Counted from the stretch's first letter, positions 16,400-26,225 are shown. The stretch is 42,605 nucleotides of DNA from Rhodospirillales bacterium 20-60-12 (GCA_002255495.1 NCAP01000035.1:1-42605); one strand, 5' to 3'. Numbers and translations: made by a program. The notes: generated by a model from the sequence alone, not told the origin.

Positions 16400-17902
16400 A
16401 TGGATACCGCAATTGCCCGCCCCGAATTACTGCTGGTCGCCGATGCCGTGGCCCGCGAAAAACAGATCGAGCGTGAGGAAGTGCTCGAAGCGATGGAGCA
16501 GGCCATCCAGAAAGCCGGGCGGGCGAAATACGGCGCCGAGAAGGATATTCGCGCCACCATCGACCGCAAAACCGGCGATGTGAGGCTGTCGCGCTGGACC
16601 GAGGCGGTGGAAGTGGTGGAGAACGAGGAAACCCAAATCCCGGTTCACATCGCGCGCAAATTCATGCCCGATATCAAGGTTGGTGAACATCTGGTCGATC
16701 CGCTGCCGCCGATCGATTTCGGCCGCATTGCCGCCCAGACCGCCAAGCAGGTGATTGTCCAGCGCGTGCGCGAATATGAGCGCACCCGCCAGTTCAACGA
16801 ATTCAAGGACCGGGTCGGCGAGATCATCAACGGCACAGTCAAGCGCACTGAATACGGGAATTTGATGGTCGATCTGGGCCGGGCGGAGGCGCTGCTGCGC
16901 CGCGACGAGACGATCCCGCGGGAGAATTTGCGCAACGGTGACCGGGTGCGCGCCTTCATTTACGATGTGCGCGAGGAGCCGCGCGGGCCGCAGATTTTCC
17001 TCTCGCGCACCCATCCCGGGTTTCTGGCGAAATTATTCGCCCAGGAAGTGCCGGAAATTTACGAAGGCATCATCGAGATCAAGGCGGTTGCCCGCGACCC
17101 CGGATCGCGCGCCAAAATGGCGGTAATTTCGCGTGATCAATCGATCGACCCGGTGGGCGCGTGCGTCGGTATGCGCGGCTCGCGCGTGCAGGCGGTGGTG
17201 GCGGAATTGCAGGGCGAGAAAATCGACATCATTCCCTGGAGCCCGAATGCGGCGACGTTTGTGGTCAACGCACTGGCCCCGGCCGAGGTGAGTAAAGTGG
17301 TGCTCGATGAGGATGCCGGGCGGGTTGAGGTGGTGGTGCCCGACACCCAGCTTTCGTTGGCCATCGGCCGGCGGGGGCAGAATGTCAGGCTCGCCTCGCA
17401 GCTGACGCGCTGGGATATCGATATTCTGACCGAGGCGGAGGAAAGCGAGCGCCGGCAGGAAGAATTCCGCCGCCGCACGGCCCTGTTCGTCGATGGGTTG
17501 GATGTTGATGACGTCATTGCCGGGCTGCTGATCACCGAAGGCTTCGAGACCATCGAGGATTTGGCGCTGACGCCGCCCGATGAGCTGGCCGCGATCGAAG
17601 GGTTCGATGAAAATGTGGCGGCTGAGCTGATCCGCCGGGCCGAGGAATCGCTGGCCAAGCAGGCGGCGGAAATGGAAGAGCGCCGGCGCGCGCTGGGCAT
17701 TACCGACGAATTGGCCGCCCTGGAAAGCCTGAGCCCGGCGATGCTGGTGGCTTTGGGCGAAAAAGGCGTCAAGTCGCTCGATGACCTGGCGGATTTGGCG
17801 AGCGACGAATTGATCGAGATTGTCGGTGCCAAGCAGATGACCGAAGAAGCGGCCAACGAGATCATCATGGCCGCGCGGGCGCATTGGTTCGAGGGAGAAT
17901 AA
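16400..17902 (+). CDS. nusA: Transcription termination/antitermination factor NusA
   Basis: A 500-residue RNA-polymerase-associated factor. The N-terminal domain covers about 1-125 (LVADAVAREKQIEREEVLEA), the S1 domain about 130-200 (GTVKRTEYGNLMVDLGRAEA), and two KH domains about 205-345 (DPVGACVGMRGSRVQAV and LSLAIGRRGQNVRLAS). Two C-terminal helix-hairpin-helix-type repeats follow (about 355-500). The ATG at 16400 has AGGA nine bases upstream; the frame is open to 16337, but those codons do not look like NusA. It is 59 bases after rimP and followed almost directly by ylxR. Confidence 0.97.
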   Translation: MDTAIARPELLLVADAVAREKQIEREEVLEAMEQAIQKAGRAKYGAEKDIRATIDRKTGDVRLSRWTEAVEVVENEETQIPVHIARKFMPDIKVGEHLVDPLPPIDFGRIAAQTAKQVIVQRVREYERTRQFNEFKDRVGEIINGTVKRTEYGNLMVDLGRAEALLRRDETIPRENLRNGDRVRAFIYDVREEPRGPQIFLSRTHPGFLAKLFAQEVPEIYEGIIEIKAVARDPGSRAKMAVISRDQSIDPVGACVGMRGSRVQAVVAELQGEKIDIIPWSPNAATFVVNALAPAEVSKVVLDEDAGRVEVVVPDTQLSLAIGRRGQNVRLASQLTRWDIDILTEAEESERRQEEFRRRTALFVDGLDVDDVIAGLLITEGFETIEDLALTPPDELAAIEGFDENVAAELIRRAEESLAKQAAEMEERRRALGITDELAALESLSPAMLVALGEKGVKSLDDLADLASDELIEIVGAKQMTEEAANEIIMAARAHWFEGE

Positions 17903-17905
17903 GGC

Positions 17906-18553
17906 CTGACCGAGCTTGCAGACGAGGATGGCGATATCGATATCGATGAGCTAGCCGAGGAAACCGGCCCGCTGCGGCGCTGCGTGGTGCGCAAAGCGCG
18001 CCTGCCGAAAGCGGAATTGTTGAGATTCGTGGTGTCGCCGGAGGGTGTACTGACATTTGATGTTGTCTCAACCCTGCCCGGCCGTGGGCTATGGTTGAGT
18101 GCCGACGCGGATGTGGTAGAAGCGGGGTTGAAGCGCGGTATGGTGTCCAGAGCGGCCAGGACGCGTGTGTCAATCCCGGACGATTTGGCGATCAGGATTG
18201 TTCTGGCTCTACGCCAGAGGGTTGGCGATTTGATCGGTCTGGCCCGGCGCAGCGGGGCGGCGGTGAGTGGCTTTGAGAAGGCCCGCGAATGGCTGAATTC
18301 CCGCAAATGCGGGATATTGGTCGAGGCGGCGGATGGCAGCCCCGACGAGCGGGCACGATTGCTGGGCGGCCGCGACATCAAAGTGGTGACACCGCTGGAT
18401 GCCGAAGCGTTGGGTGCGATTTTTGGCCGCGAACGCGCGGTTCATGTGGCAATCGCACCGGGGCGCCTGGCCGCGATGATTGAGCAGGAGGCGGCCAGAT
18501 TGGCCGGTGTTGCCCGCTTGCTGCAGAGCGGGCAGAGAGACGTGGCGAAATAG
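17906..18553 (+). CDS. ylxR: YlxR (DUF448) RNA-binding protein with L7Ae-like domain, probable CTG start
   Basis: A two-domain protein located between nusA and infB. The YlxR domain has GPLRRCVVRKARLPKAELL and the hallmark PGRGLWLSADA; the C-terminal half (about 95-190) looks L7Ae-like, with RQRVGDLIGLARRSGAAVSG. YlxR proteins bind RNA and have been linked to RNase P modulation in Firmicutes. The first standard in-frame start is GTG at 17984, which would remove the conserved RRC. Reading upstream, the frame is open back to the nusA stop with no ATG, GTG or TTG; CTG at 17906, preceded by GGGAG at 17893, gives a 25-residue acidic leader (LTELADEDGDIDIDELAEE) and is the likely start. Confidence 0.85.
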   Translation: MTELADEDGDIDIDELAEETGPLRRCVVRKARLPKAELLRFVVSPEGVLTFDVVSTLPGRGLWLSADADVVEAGLKRGMVSRAARTRVSIPDDLAIRIVLALRQRVGDLIGLARRSGAAVSGFEKAREWLNSRKCGILVEAADGSPDERARLLGGRDIKVVTPLDAEALGAIFGRERAVHVAIAPGRLAAMIEQEAARLAGVARLLQSGQRDVAK

Positions 18554-18560
18554 GATTTTG

Positions 18561-18577
18561 ACCCGCTTTGTGTGGGT
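18561..18577 (+). other. Weak hairpin between ylxR and infB
   Basis: ACCCGC and GTGGGT pair (one G-U) around TTTGT, followed by TTTTG. It could act as a partial terminator or processing site in the operon, 31 bases before infB. The infB ATG itself lacks a clear Shine-Dalgarno sequence. Confidence 0.3.
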
Positions 18578-18607
18578 TTTGTAAAGTTTGAATGGACCGA
18601 TTGATTT

Positions 18608-21247
18608 ATGAGCGACGGTAAAGACCAAGGCGAAACTTCAGGACGACTCTCCCTCCGCCCGAGCGGACGGAGCGAACTTGGCCGGACGGTGGATGCCGGA
18701 TCGGTCAGGCAGAGTTTCAGCCATGGCCGCTCGAAAGTCGTGCAAGTGGAAGTGCGCAAGAAGCGCGCCGGCGTTCCGGCCCCTGCACCGGCACCTGTCA
18801 GCGGCACATCGGGCAGCGCCGCGCCGGCCGCGAAAGCGCCGAACACCCCGCCGGGCCGCGCTCTGACCGCGACCGAGCTTGCCGCACGCCAGCGCGCTTT
18901 GGTCGAGCAGCAGAAGGAATCGGCCAAACGCGATGCCGAGCGCCGCGAACAGGAAACCATATCGATCCTGTCGGCGGCCGAAGAGGCCCGCCGCCGCGAG
19001 GAAGATCAGCGCCGCGCCGACGAGGAGCAGGCGAAATTAAACGCCGAACGCGAAGCTGCTGAAGCTTTGGCCGCCCAGGCGCCGCCCGCCCCTGCACCGA
19101 CTGACACACCGCGCGCGGACGCTCCGCCGCCGCCGCGCCGGACTGAAGACGCACCGCGCCGGCCCGCGACACCGGCTGCAACCGCCGCTGGCGCCGCTGG
19201 CGCGACCGAGACATTGCGCCTGAAACCAGCCCGCCCCGGCGGCCGTGACGATGAAGAAGAGGGTGCCCGTGGCGTCCGCCGCCCTGGGTCGGCCCTGCCT
19301 GCGCGCAAAATTGTTGTCGCCGCGCCGAAAAAGGCCGTGGATGATCGCCGCCGCGCCGGTCGGATTGACGTGCAGGCCGCTCTTGAGGGCGAGGATGAAA
19401 AAGTCCGTAGCCTCGCATCCGTGCGCCGCCAGCGCGAGCGTGAGCGCCGCCAGGCCGAGTTGGAATTGCTCCGCTCGGATCAGGTGAAAGTGGTGCGTGA
19501 GGTGATTCTGCCCGACGCGATTACCGTTCAGGAATTGGCCAACCGCATGGCCGCCCGCGCGGCTGACGTGGTCAAGGCGCTGATGAAAATGGGCGTGATG
19601 GCGGCGGCGACGCAGTCGATCGACGCGGATACGGCGGAACTCGTGATCGGCGAATTCGGCCATAAAGCCAAGCGCGTCTCGGAAGGCGATATTGAACTCG
19701 GGCTCGAAGGCGTGGCCGACGACGCCGAGGAAATGGCGCTGCGGCCGCCGGTGGTCACCGTGATGGGCCATGTTGATCATGGCAAGACATCATTGCTCGA
19801 CGCGCTGCGCAAATCCGACGTCGCGCAAGGCGAAGCAGGCGGCATTACCCAACATATCGGCGCGTATCAGGTGAGCCTGGCGTCGGGTGCGAAAATCACC
19901 TTCATCGACACGCCCGGCCATGAAGCCTTTACCGCCATGCGCGCGCGCGGCGCGGGTGTGACCGATATCGTGGTGCTGGTGGTCGCAGCCGATGACGGCG
20001 TGATGCCGCAGACGATCGAGGCGATTAAACACGCCAAGGCGGCGAATGTGCCGTTGATCGTGGCGATTAATAAAATGGATAAGCCCGGCTCGGATCCTTC
20101 ACGGGTGCGCCAGGAATTGCTCCAGCACGAAATCGTTGTCGAAGAGATGGGCGGCGAGACGCAGGATGTCGAGGTTTCGGCCCTCAAACGGACCGGCCTT
20201 GATAAGCTCGAAGAAGCGATTTTGCTGCAGGCGGAAATCCTCGATTTGCGCGCCAACCCCGACCGTGCCGCCGAAGGTGCGGTCATCGAGGGCCGGTTGG
20301 ATCGTGGGCGCGGGCCGGTTGCCACCGTGCTGGTGCAAAAAGGCACGTTACGCCAGGGCGATATTGTGGTGGCGGGCGCCGAATGGGGCCGGGTGCGCGC
20401 GATGCTCGATGATCGCAGCAAACCGATTAGCGTTGCCGGACCCTCGGCACCGGTTGAGATTCTAGGCATGTCGGGCGTTCCGGCCGCGGGCGAGAGCTTT
20501 GTGGTCGTGGAAAATGAAGGCCGGGCGCGCGAAGTTGCCGAATTCCGGCAGCGAAAAGTGCGTGACAAATCGGCCGCGGCGAACACGGCGGCGCGTGGCA
20601 CGCTCGATCAAATGCTGGCGCGGATTCAGGCCGGTGACCAAAAAGAGGTCGCGGTGTTGATCAAGGCCGATGTGCAGGGCAGCGCCGAGGCGATTGCCGC
20701 GACGGTGATGAAACTCGGCAACGAGGAAGTTCGGGTCCGGGTGCTGATTTCGGGCGTCGGGCAGATCACCGAGAGCGATGTGCAATTGGCGAAAGCGTCA
20801 AGCGGGCTCATCATCGCCTTCAATGTGCGCCCGACCGCGCAGGCGCGCGAACTGGCGCATCGCGATGGTGTGGAAATCCGTTATTATAGCATCATTTACG
20901 AGGTCAGCGACGACATCGAAAAATTGGTCAAGGGCAAGCTCGCGCCTGTCCATCGCGAGAAATTCCTTGGCTACGCGGAAATTCGCGCGGTGTTCAATAT
21001 CACCAAAACCGGCCGCGTCGCGGGCTGTATGGTCACCGAAGGGTTGGTCAAGCGCGGCTCGGGTGTGCGCTTGCTGCGCGACAATGTGGTGATCCACCAG
21101 GGCGAATTGTCGCAACTCAAGCGCTTCAAGGATGATGTGAAGGAAGTGGCCCGCGGTTATGAATGCGGCCTGTCTTTCGCAGGCTTCCAGGATCTTAAAG
21201 AAGGCGACATGGTCGAGTGCTACGAAACCGAAATCGTGCCGGCATAG
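18608..21247 (+). CDS. infB: Translation initiation factor IF-2
   Basis: An 879-residue GTPase that places initiator tRNA on the 30S subunit. A long charged, Ala/Pro/Arg-rich N-terminal region (about 1-270) includes the alphaproteobacterial opening [20 protein letters not shown] and a coiled region of Arg-Glu repeats. The IF2_N domain follows ([22 protein letters not shown], about 300-321). The GTPase core starts near 380 with [14 protein letters not shown], then [15 protein letters not shown] and NKMDKPGSD. Domains II-IV complete the protein and end near [13 protein letters not shown]. The stop TAG overlaps the probable rbfA start region. Full length and intact. Confidence 0.98.
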   Translation: MSDGKDQGETSGRLSLRPSGRSELGRTVDAGSVRQSFSHGRSKVVQVEVRKKRAGVPAPAPAPVSGTSGSAAPAAKAPNTPPGRALTATELAARQRALVEQQKESAKRDAERREQETISILSAAEEARRREEDQRRADEEQAKLNAEREAAEALAAQAPPAPAPTDTPRADAPPPPRRTEDAPRRPATPAATAAGAAGATETLRLKPARPGGRDDEEEGARGVRRPGSALPARKIVVAAPKKAVDDRRRAGRIDVQAALEGEDEKVRSLASVRRQRERERRQAELELLRSDQVKVVREVILPDAITVQELANRMAARAADVVKALMKMGVMAAATQSIDADTAELVIGEFGHKAKRVSEGDIELGLEGVADDAEEMALRPPVVTVMGHVDHGKTSLLDALRKSDVAQGEAGGITQHIGAYQVSLASGAKITFIDTPGHEAFTAMRARGAGVTDIVVLVVAADDGVMPQTIEAIKHAKAANVPLIVAINKMDKPGSDPSRVRQELLQHEIVVEEMGGETQDVEVSALKRTGLDKLEEAILLQAEILDLRANPDRAAEGAVIEGRLDRGRGPVATVLVQKGTLRQGDIVVAGAEWGRVRAMLDDRSKPISVAGPSAPVEILGMSGVPAAGESFVVVENEGRAREVAEFRQRKVRDKSAAANTAARGTLDQMLARIQAGDQKEVAVLIKADVQGSAEAIAATVMKLGNEEVRVRVLISGVGQITESDVQLAKASSGLIIAFNVRPTAQARELAHRDGVEIRYYSIIYEVSDDIEKLVKGKLAPVHREKFLGYAEIRAVFNITKTGRVAGCMVTEGLVKRGSGVRLLRDNVVIHQGELSQLKRFKDDVKEVARGYECGLSFAGFQDLKEGDMVECYETEIVPA

Positions 21248-21639
21248 CCGGCCGTACTACCAACCAACCTTCCTCGCAGCGGCAATTGCGGGTTGCCGAA
21301 GAATTGCGCCACCGGCTTTCGGCTTTGTTCACGCGCATCGAATTTCGCGATCCGGAACTGGCGGGCGTGCGCTTTACAGTGTCCGAAGTGCGCGCGACGC
21401 CGGATTTGAAACACGCCACGGTGTTTTTAACGCGCCTGGGCAGCACCGAGATCGATCATTTATTGCCCGCCGTTCGGCGCGTGGCGCCGTATATCCGCAG
21501 TCAGGTCAGTCAGGGCCTGCGGCTGAAATTCGTCCCCGATTTGCACTTCGAGGCCGATCATACGCTCGATTACGCGATGCATATCACCAAGCTTTTGCGG
21601 TCTGCCGATATCGCTCGTGATCTCACCCCTGAAGACTGA
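21217..21639 (+). CDS. rbfA: Ribosome-binding factor A, non-ATG start
   Basis: RbfA binds the 30S subunit during late maturation and cold adaptation. The KH-fold core is clear: [19 protein letters not shown], then [19 protein letters not shown], and [20 protein letters not shown] followed by [15 protein letters not shown]. No in-frame ATG precedes the conserved region. Candidates are GTG at 21217, which overlaps infB by 31 bases and has a poorly placed AAGG 13 bases upstream, and ATA at 21244, which overlaps the infB stop as ATAG and gives the natural-looking [17 protein letters not shown] list the GTG form (140 residues); the true start may be 21244. It overlaps the next gene by 23 bases. 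Confidence 0.9.
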   Translation: MLRNRNRAGIAGRTTNQPSSQRQLRVAEELRHRLSALFTRIEFRDPELAGVRFTVSEVRATPDLKHATVFLTRLGSTEIDHLLPAVRRVAPYIRSQVSQGLRLKFVPDLHFEADHTLDYAMHITKLLRSADIARDLTPED

Positions 21640-22633
21640 GCGGCTACCCGCAGGCGCTGCGGGGCTGTCGCGGGCGGCGGCGATTTTGCAAGCCGGCGGG
21701 CTGGTTTCGTTCGGCACTGAGACGGTCTATGGCCTTGGCGCAGATGCCACCAACGCCCGCGCCGTGGCGCGCATATTCGAGGCCAAGGGCCGGCCGCATT
21801 TCAACCCGCTGATCTGCCATTATAGCGATGCCGACATGGCCAAGCGCGATGTGCAAATGAGCGAGATGGCCCAGCGCCTGGCCGAGCGGTTCTGGCCGGG
21901 GGCCTTGAGCCTGGTGTTGCCGCGCCTGATCACCAGCAAAATTGCCACATTGGCCGGTGCCGGGCTGGAGACGCTGGCGATCCGCGTGCCGGCCCATGCG
22001 GGCGCGCGCGCTTTGATTGAGGCTTTGAGCCGGCCGATTGCCGCCCCTTCGGCCAATCGCTCGGGGCGCATCAGCCCAACCAGTGCCGCCCATGTGCTGG
22101 CCGATCTGGACGGGCGGATTGAGGCGATTATCGATCATGGCCCCTGCCCTGTCGGCATTGAATCCACCGTGCTCGACCTGACCGGCGACCGGCCGTTTTT
22201 GCTGCGCCCGGGCGGGGTGACGATTGAGGAACTGGAAGCGGTGATCGGGCCGGTTGCGCGCGGGATTGACCCGGCGCGGGCCGAGGCGGCACGGCGCTTG
22301 CGCTCACCGGGGCTGCTGGTATCCCACTATGCGCCCGCATTGCCGGTGCGGCTGAACGCCACCAGCATCGGTGCTGACGAGGCGCTGCTGGCATTCGGGC
22401 CGCCTTTGCCGGGGGCGGACATCGTGTTCAACCTCTCGCCCGCCAGCGACCTGCCGGAGGCCGCAGCCCGCCTGTTCGATGGATTGCATGAGCTGGACCG
22501 GCGCGCCGCATTGCAAGGGCGGCGGCAGATTGCGGTGATGCCGATTCCGACCAGCGGGCTGGGACTCGCGATCACCGACCGGCTGACCCGGGCCGCAGCA
22601 CCTCGTCCGATGGCCCCGCACCAGTTGGACTAA
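21617..22633 (+). CDS. L-threonylcarbamoyladenylate synthase (Sua5/YrdC/YwlC type)
   Basis: A 338-residue enzyme that makes threonylcarbamoyl-AMP from threonine, bicarbonate and ATP, the first step of t6A synthesis; TsaD at 6406 does the transfer. The YrdC domain (about 15-205) carries GGLVSFGTETVYGLGADA, KGRPHFNPLICHY, PIAAPSANRSGRISPTSAAH and the VGIESTVLDLTG motif. The C-terminal Sua5 domain (about 230-335) makes it the long type, with SPGLLVSHYAPALPVRL as the inter-domain linker. The start is GTG at 21617, inside the end of rbfA. Its TAA stop abuts the ntrX stop with no base between them. Confidence 0.94.
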   Translation: MISPLKTERLPAGAAGLSRAAAILQAGGLVSFGTETVYGLGADATNARAVARIFEAKGRPHFNPLICHYSDADMAKRDVQMSEMAQRLAERFWPGALSLVLPRLITSKIATLAGAGLETLAIRVPAHAGARALIEALSRPIAAPSANRSGRISPTSAAHVLADLDGRIEAIIDHGPCPVGIESTVLDLTGDRPFLLRPGGVTIEELEAVIGPVARGIDPARAEAARRLRSPGLLVSHYAPALPVRLNATSIGADEALLAFGPPLPGADIVFNLSPASDLPEAAARLFDGLHELDRRAALQGRRQIAVMPIPTSGLGLAITDRLTRAAAPRPMAPHQLD

Positions 22634-24022
22634 CTAGGCGCCGTTTACCCGTTCGTCGGTGCCGATGCCGAGTTGCTTGAGCTTGCGGTGCAGGGCGCTG
22701 CGCTCCATGCCGACGAAATGGGCGGTGCGGCTGATATTGCCGCCAAAGCGCAGCAATTGGGCTTGCAGATACTGGGTTTCAAAGACGTCGCGGGCTTCGC
22801 GCAGCGGCATGGCCATGATGTCGGCGAGCGGATCGATGGTGAGTGCACGCGGGGCGTGGGCGCTGATTTCCGTCGGCAGGTGATCTGCCCGGAACGGCTC
22901 GTTGCCCTCGCCGGGTCGCATGATCATCAACCAGTCCATCGCGTTGCGCAATTGGCGGACATTGCCCGGCCAATCATGCGACTGCAAAGCCGCGATGGCC
23001 TCCGATGAGAGGAGGCGCGGGGCCAGACCCGAGGCATTGGCGGCGCGTTCGAGGAAATAGCGCGCCAGGCCCGGAATATCCTCGCGCCGTTCCTTCAGCG
23101 CCGGCAGGCGCAAGGGCACGACGGCGAGCCGGTAATATAAATCCTGGCGAAACCGGCTGGCGGCGATTTCGGCCAGCAGATCGCGCGCCGATGTGGCGAG
23201 CGTGCGGACATCGACCTTGACCCGGCCGCCGCCTTGCCGCTCGAAGCTCTGATCCTGCAGCACGCGGACGATTTTACCCTGGGTTTCGAGCGGCATATCC
23301 GCCACTTCATCGAGCAGGAGCGTGCCGCCATGGGCGCGTTCGAGCACGCCGGGGCGGCGCACCGGTGAGGTGGCACTGACCTCGACGCCGAATAATTCCG
23401 CCTCGAACCGCTCAGGGGCGAGGGTGGCGCAATTGAGAATGACAAACGGGCCCGATGCACGGCGCGAGCGGCTATGGATCATCCGTGCGACGACCTCCTT
23501 GCCGGTGCCGGCGGGGCCTGAGATGAGCACGCGCGAGCCGGTGGGGGCGACGCGGTCGATCGCGGCGCGCAGGGCCGCTATCACCTGGCTGTCGCCGGTG
23601 AGTTGGGATTCGGCACCCATGCGCAGGCGCAATTCGGCATTTTCGCTTTGTAGGCGGGCGGCTTCCAGGGCGCGCTGGGCGATCAGCAACAGCCGGTCGG
23701 ATTTGAACGGCTTTTCGATGAAATCATACGCGCCGCGCTGAATCGCCGCGACCGCCATTTCGATGTTGCCGTGCCCGGAAATCATCACCACCGGGATCTC
23801 GGGATACTCCTCGCGCATCGCATCGAGGATGCCCAGCCCATCGAGCTTGGAGCCTTGCAGCCAGACATCGAGAATGACCAGAGCGGGCGGGCGCTGGCGG
23901 AACGCGGCCAAAGCCTCATCGGAATTGCCGGCACCGGCGGTGTTGAAACCCTCATCCTGTAGAATCGCCTGGATCAGCAGGCGGATATCGGGCTCATCGT
24001 CGACGATCAAAATATCAGGCAT
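22634..24022 (-). CDS. ntrX: NtrX-type response regulator, AAA+ domain without GAFTGA
   Basis: A 462-residue regulator. The receiver domain (1-120) has acidic DDEPD, phospho-acceptor D in VILDVWLQGSKLDG (about residue 53) and the K of IEKPFKSD. The AAA+ domain (about 140-370) has Walker A GPAGTGKEVVARMIHS and Walker B GGTLLLDEVADMP. Where sigma-54 activators carry GAFTGA, this protein reads LFGVEVSATSPVRRPGVLE, so contact with sigma-54 is doubtful. A Fis-type helix-turn-helix ends the protein (NISRTAHFVGMERSALHRKL). It is transcribed after ntrY, overlapping it by eight bases. NtrX in several alphaproteobacteria controls envelope, respiration and nitrogen genes, sometimes with sigma-70. Confidence 0.95.
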   Translation of the reverse strand: MPDILIVDDEPDIRLLIQAILQDEGFNTAGAGNSDEALAAFRQRPPALVILDVWLQGSKLDGLGILDAMREEYPEIPVVMISGHGNIEMAVAAIQRGAYDFIEKPFKSDRLLLIAQRALEAARLQSENAELRLRMGAESQLTGDSQVIAALRAAIDRVAPTGSRVLISGPAGTGKEVVARMIHSRSRRASGPFVILNCATLAPERFEAELFGVEVSATSPVRRPGVLERAHGGTLLLDEVADMPLETQGKIVRVLQDQSFERQGGGRVKVDVRTLATSARDLLAEIAASRFRQDLYYRLAVVPLRLPALKERREDIPGLARYFLERAANASGLAPRLLSSEAIAALQSHDWPGNVRQLRNAMDWLMIMRPGEGNEPFRADHLPTEISAHAPRALTIDPLADIMAMPLREARDVFETQYLQAQLLRFGGNISRTAHFVGMERSALHRKLKQLGIGTDERVNGA

Positions 24023-26225
24023 GCAGGGTTATCTCGGCCGGCAAGGTGAGTGTGACGATCGCGCCCGGCGCATCGGCGCGCTCGGCGATATCGATCGATC
24101 CGCCATGGTCTTCCATGATTTTCCGCACGATGGCGAGGCCAAGGCCGGTGCCTTTGAGTTTATGGGTGACATAGGGTTCGGTCAGGCGCCCGCGATCCTG
24201 CACCGGCAGACCGATTCCGTCGTCGCTTACGCTGATCCGAATATTGACACCATCATCGACCACCGAAAGATTCACCTGCCCTGCTCCCTGCCTCATGGCA
24301 ATCGCATCTGCGGCGTTTTGAAGCAAGTTGGTCAGAGCCTGGCCGAGCAGCGCGCGATCGCAAATAGCGCGCGGCGATGGGGTTGCGACCTCGATCGTCC
24401 AGTTGATGTCCGGGTGCGCGGTCTTTTGCAGAAACACCGAATCGCGGACGATGCGGCCGATATCCTCATCGCGCATGATCGGGTTGGGCATGCGCGCGAA
24501 ATGGGAAAATTCATCGACCATGCGGCCGATGTCGCCGACATGGCGGACGATGGTATCGGCGCATTGCTTGAACGTTTCGGGATCGGATGTTATTTCCGCG
24601 GCAAACCGGCGCTTGAGCCGTTCGGCGGCAAGCTGGATGGGGGTCAGCGGGTTTTTAATCTCATGGGCAATGCGGCGCGCGACATCCGACCAGGCGGCCT
24701 TGCGCTGAGCATCCTGCAAGGCAGTGATGTCATCGAAGGTGACGACATAGCCATCGGCGAGGCCGGCCTTCAAATCCGCGCCGATTCGCACCAGGAAAAT
24801 CCGCCGCGCATTGACCGGGCCATATTCAAGCTCCCCGATCGCCGGGCGTTCGGGTTGCTCTTCGGCGGCGCGCAGCAGGGGCGCGAATTCGGGCAGGACG
24901 TCGCGCAGATCACGACCGATTTCGCCGACCAGATCGATGCCGAGCAATTCGCACGCGGTGCGATTGGGCAGCTCGATCCGCAAGCGGGCATCGAGGCCAA
25001 TAACCCCGGCGGAAACCCCGGCGAGGACGGTTTCGGTAAAGCGCCTGCGCTCATCGAGTTGGCCATAGGCATTCATCAATTCGGCGCGCTGGGCGCCCAG
25101 TTGACCGGTCATGCGATTAAAGGCGCGTGAGAGGCCGGCGATATCGTCACCGGTGCCGGTTTCGGGCACGCGCACCTGCAAGTCACCGGCGCGCACGCGC
25201 TCGGCGGCACGGATCAAATGGCTGATCGGCCGGGCAATCTGATTGGCCAGCACAAGGCCGATCAACGCCGCCGCCGAAAGCACCAGCAGAGCGACGGTTG
25301 CGAAAATCAGCGCAAAGAAAACCTCGAACCGGGCACGGTTATGTTCGAGCCGGTTATATTCCGCGACCGCCTGCTGCGTGCGCTGCACATGGGCGAGAAT
25401 CGATGGGTCGATCGGCCGTTCGATGAGCAGCATCAAAGGCGGTGTGGAATCGATTTGCACCACCGCCCGCTGATCGGTCGAGTTGGGTGAGTTGAGGATC
25501 ACCACATTGCCTTTTTCGACATCTTCAATGACGCTGTGCGACGGCAAGGTGGCATCCATGCCGGCCAGAATGCCCGCCGAGGCGACGACTTCGCCGGTGA
25601 CGGGTTCAAAAATGACCGCCTGGGTCAGACCATCGAGAGAGGTTTGCAGCACCAGAAAATTCGCAAAACCTTGCGGATTACCGAAGAAAATCGGCCCGGC
25701 GCGCGCCAGTTCATTGGCGATCGACAGCGCATCGAGCCGGATATTATTTTTATTCGCTGCCAGATAGCCTTGGGCAACCTCGGAACTTTCCGCAAGTGCC
25801 GTGCGAACCCGCTGGTTGAACCAGGCCTGAATACCCAGATTGAAAAAGGCCGCGGCAAACACGCCGACCAGAATCGCCGGCACGGCGGCAACACCGCCGA
25901 AGAGAAACACCAATTGCACATGCAGCCGCGCGCCCGCCGCCCCGCGCCTTCGCTCGACCACCACGCGCGTGACCCGGCCGACCAGCACCATGATCAGCAA
26001 AAGCAGGACGGTGAAATTGGCCAGCGCCAACGCGACCGGCGCGCCGGCATGCAAGCCGAGCTTGATGCCGCCTGCAAAGAATGCAAAACTGCCAATGCCG
26101 AGCACGAGGGCGAGGGCCGCTAAAATCAGCGTCGCGATGCGCCCCAGCGCGATATCGATCAGCCGGACGGCGAGCGATTTCGGTGCCCGGTCACGCCCCT
26201 CGGCAGGCATCAAATCATCGAGCAT
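24015..26225 (-). CDS. ntrY: Sensor histidine kinase NtrY
   Basis: A 736-residue membrane kinase, partner of NtrX. Helices lie near residues 28-55, 60-85 and 100-130, followed by a periplasmic sensor region (about 135-290), a further helix near 300-325 (VALLVLSAAALIGLVLANQI), HAMP (about 325-380), a PAS domain (about 395-500), HisKA with VARRIAHEIKNPLTPIQLAA (phospho-His near 515) and an HATPase domain with NLLQNAADAI, DDGIGLP and KGTGLGLAIVRKI. All kinase boxes are intact. It shares one base with ntrC upstream. The signal sensed is not known from sequence; redox and nitrogen status have been suggested for relatives. Confidence 0.96.
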   Translation of the reverse strand: MLDDLMPAEGRDRAPKSLAVRLIDIALGRIATLILAALALVLGIGSFAFFAGGIKLGLHAGAPVALALANFTVLLLLIMVLVGRVTRVVVERRRGAAGARLHVQLVFLFGGVAAVPAILVGVFAAAFFNLGIQAWFNQRVRTALAESSEVAQGYLAANKNNIRLDALSIANELARAGPIFFGNPQGFANFLVLQTSLDGLTQAVIFEPVTGEVVASAGILAGMDATLPSHSVIEDVEKGNVVILNSPNSTDQRAVVQIDSTPPLMLLIERPIDPSILAHVQRTQQAVAEYNRLEHNRARFEVFFALIFATVALLVLSAAALIGLVLANQIARPISHLIRAAERVRAGDLQVRVPETGTGDDIAGLSRAFNRMTGQLGAQRAELMNAYGQLDERRRFTETVLAGVSAGVIGLDARLRIELPNRTACELLGIDLVGEIGRDLRDVLPEFAPLLRAAEEQPERPAIGELEYGPVNARRIFLVRIGADLKAGLADGYVVTFDDITALQDAQRKAAWSDVARRIAHEIKNPLTPIQLAAERLKRRFAAEITSDPETFKQCADTIVRHVGDIGRMVDEFSHFARMPNPIMRDEDIGRIVRDSVFLQKTAHPDINWTIEVATPSPRAICDRALLGQALTNLLQNAADAIAMRQGAGQVNLSVVDDGVNIRISVSDDGIGLPVQDRGRLTEPYVTHKLKGTGLGLAIVRKIMEDHGGSIDIAERADAPGAIVTLTLPAEITLHA

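Noticed and set aside
17137-18381. 414-codon Ser-rich minus-strand open frame opposite nusA and ylxR
   Set aside because: Its composition (Ser/Ala/Arg) is the usual antisense shadow; the plus-strand genes are certain.
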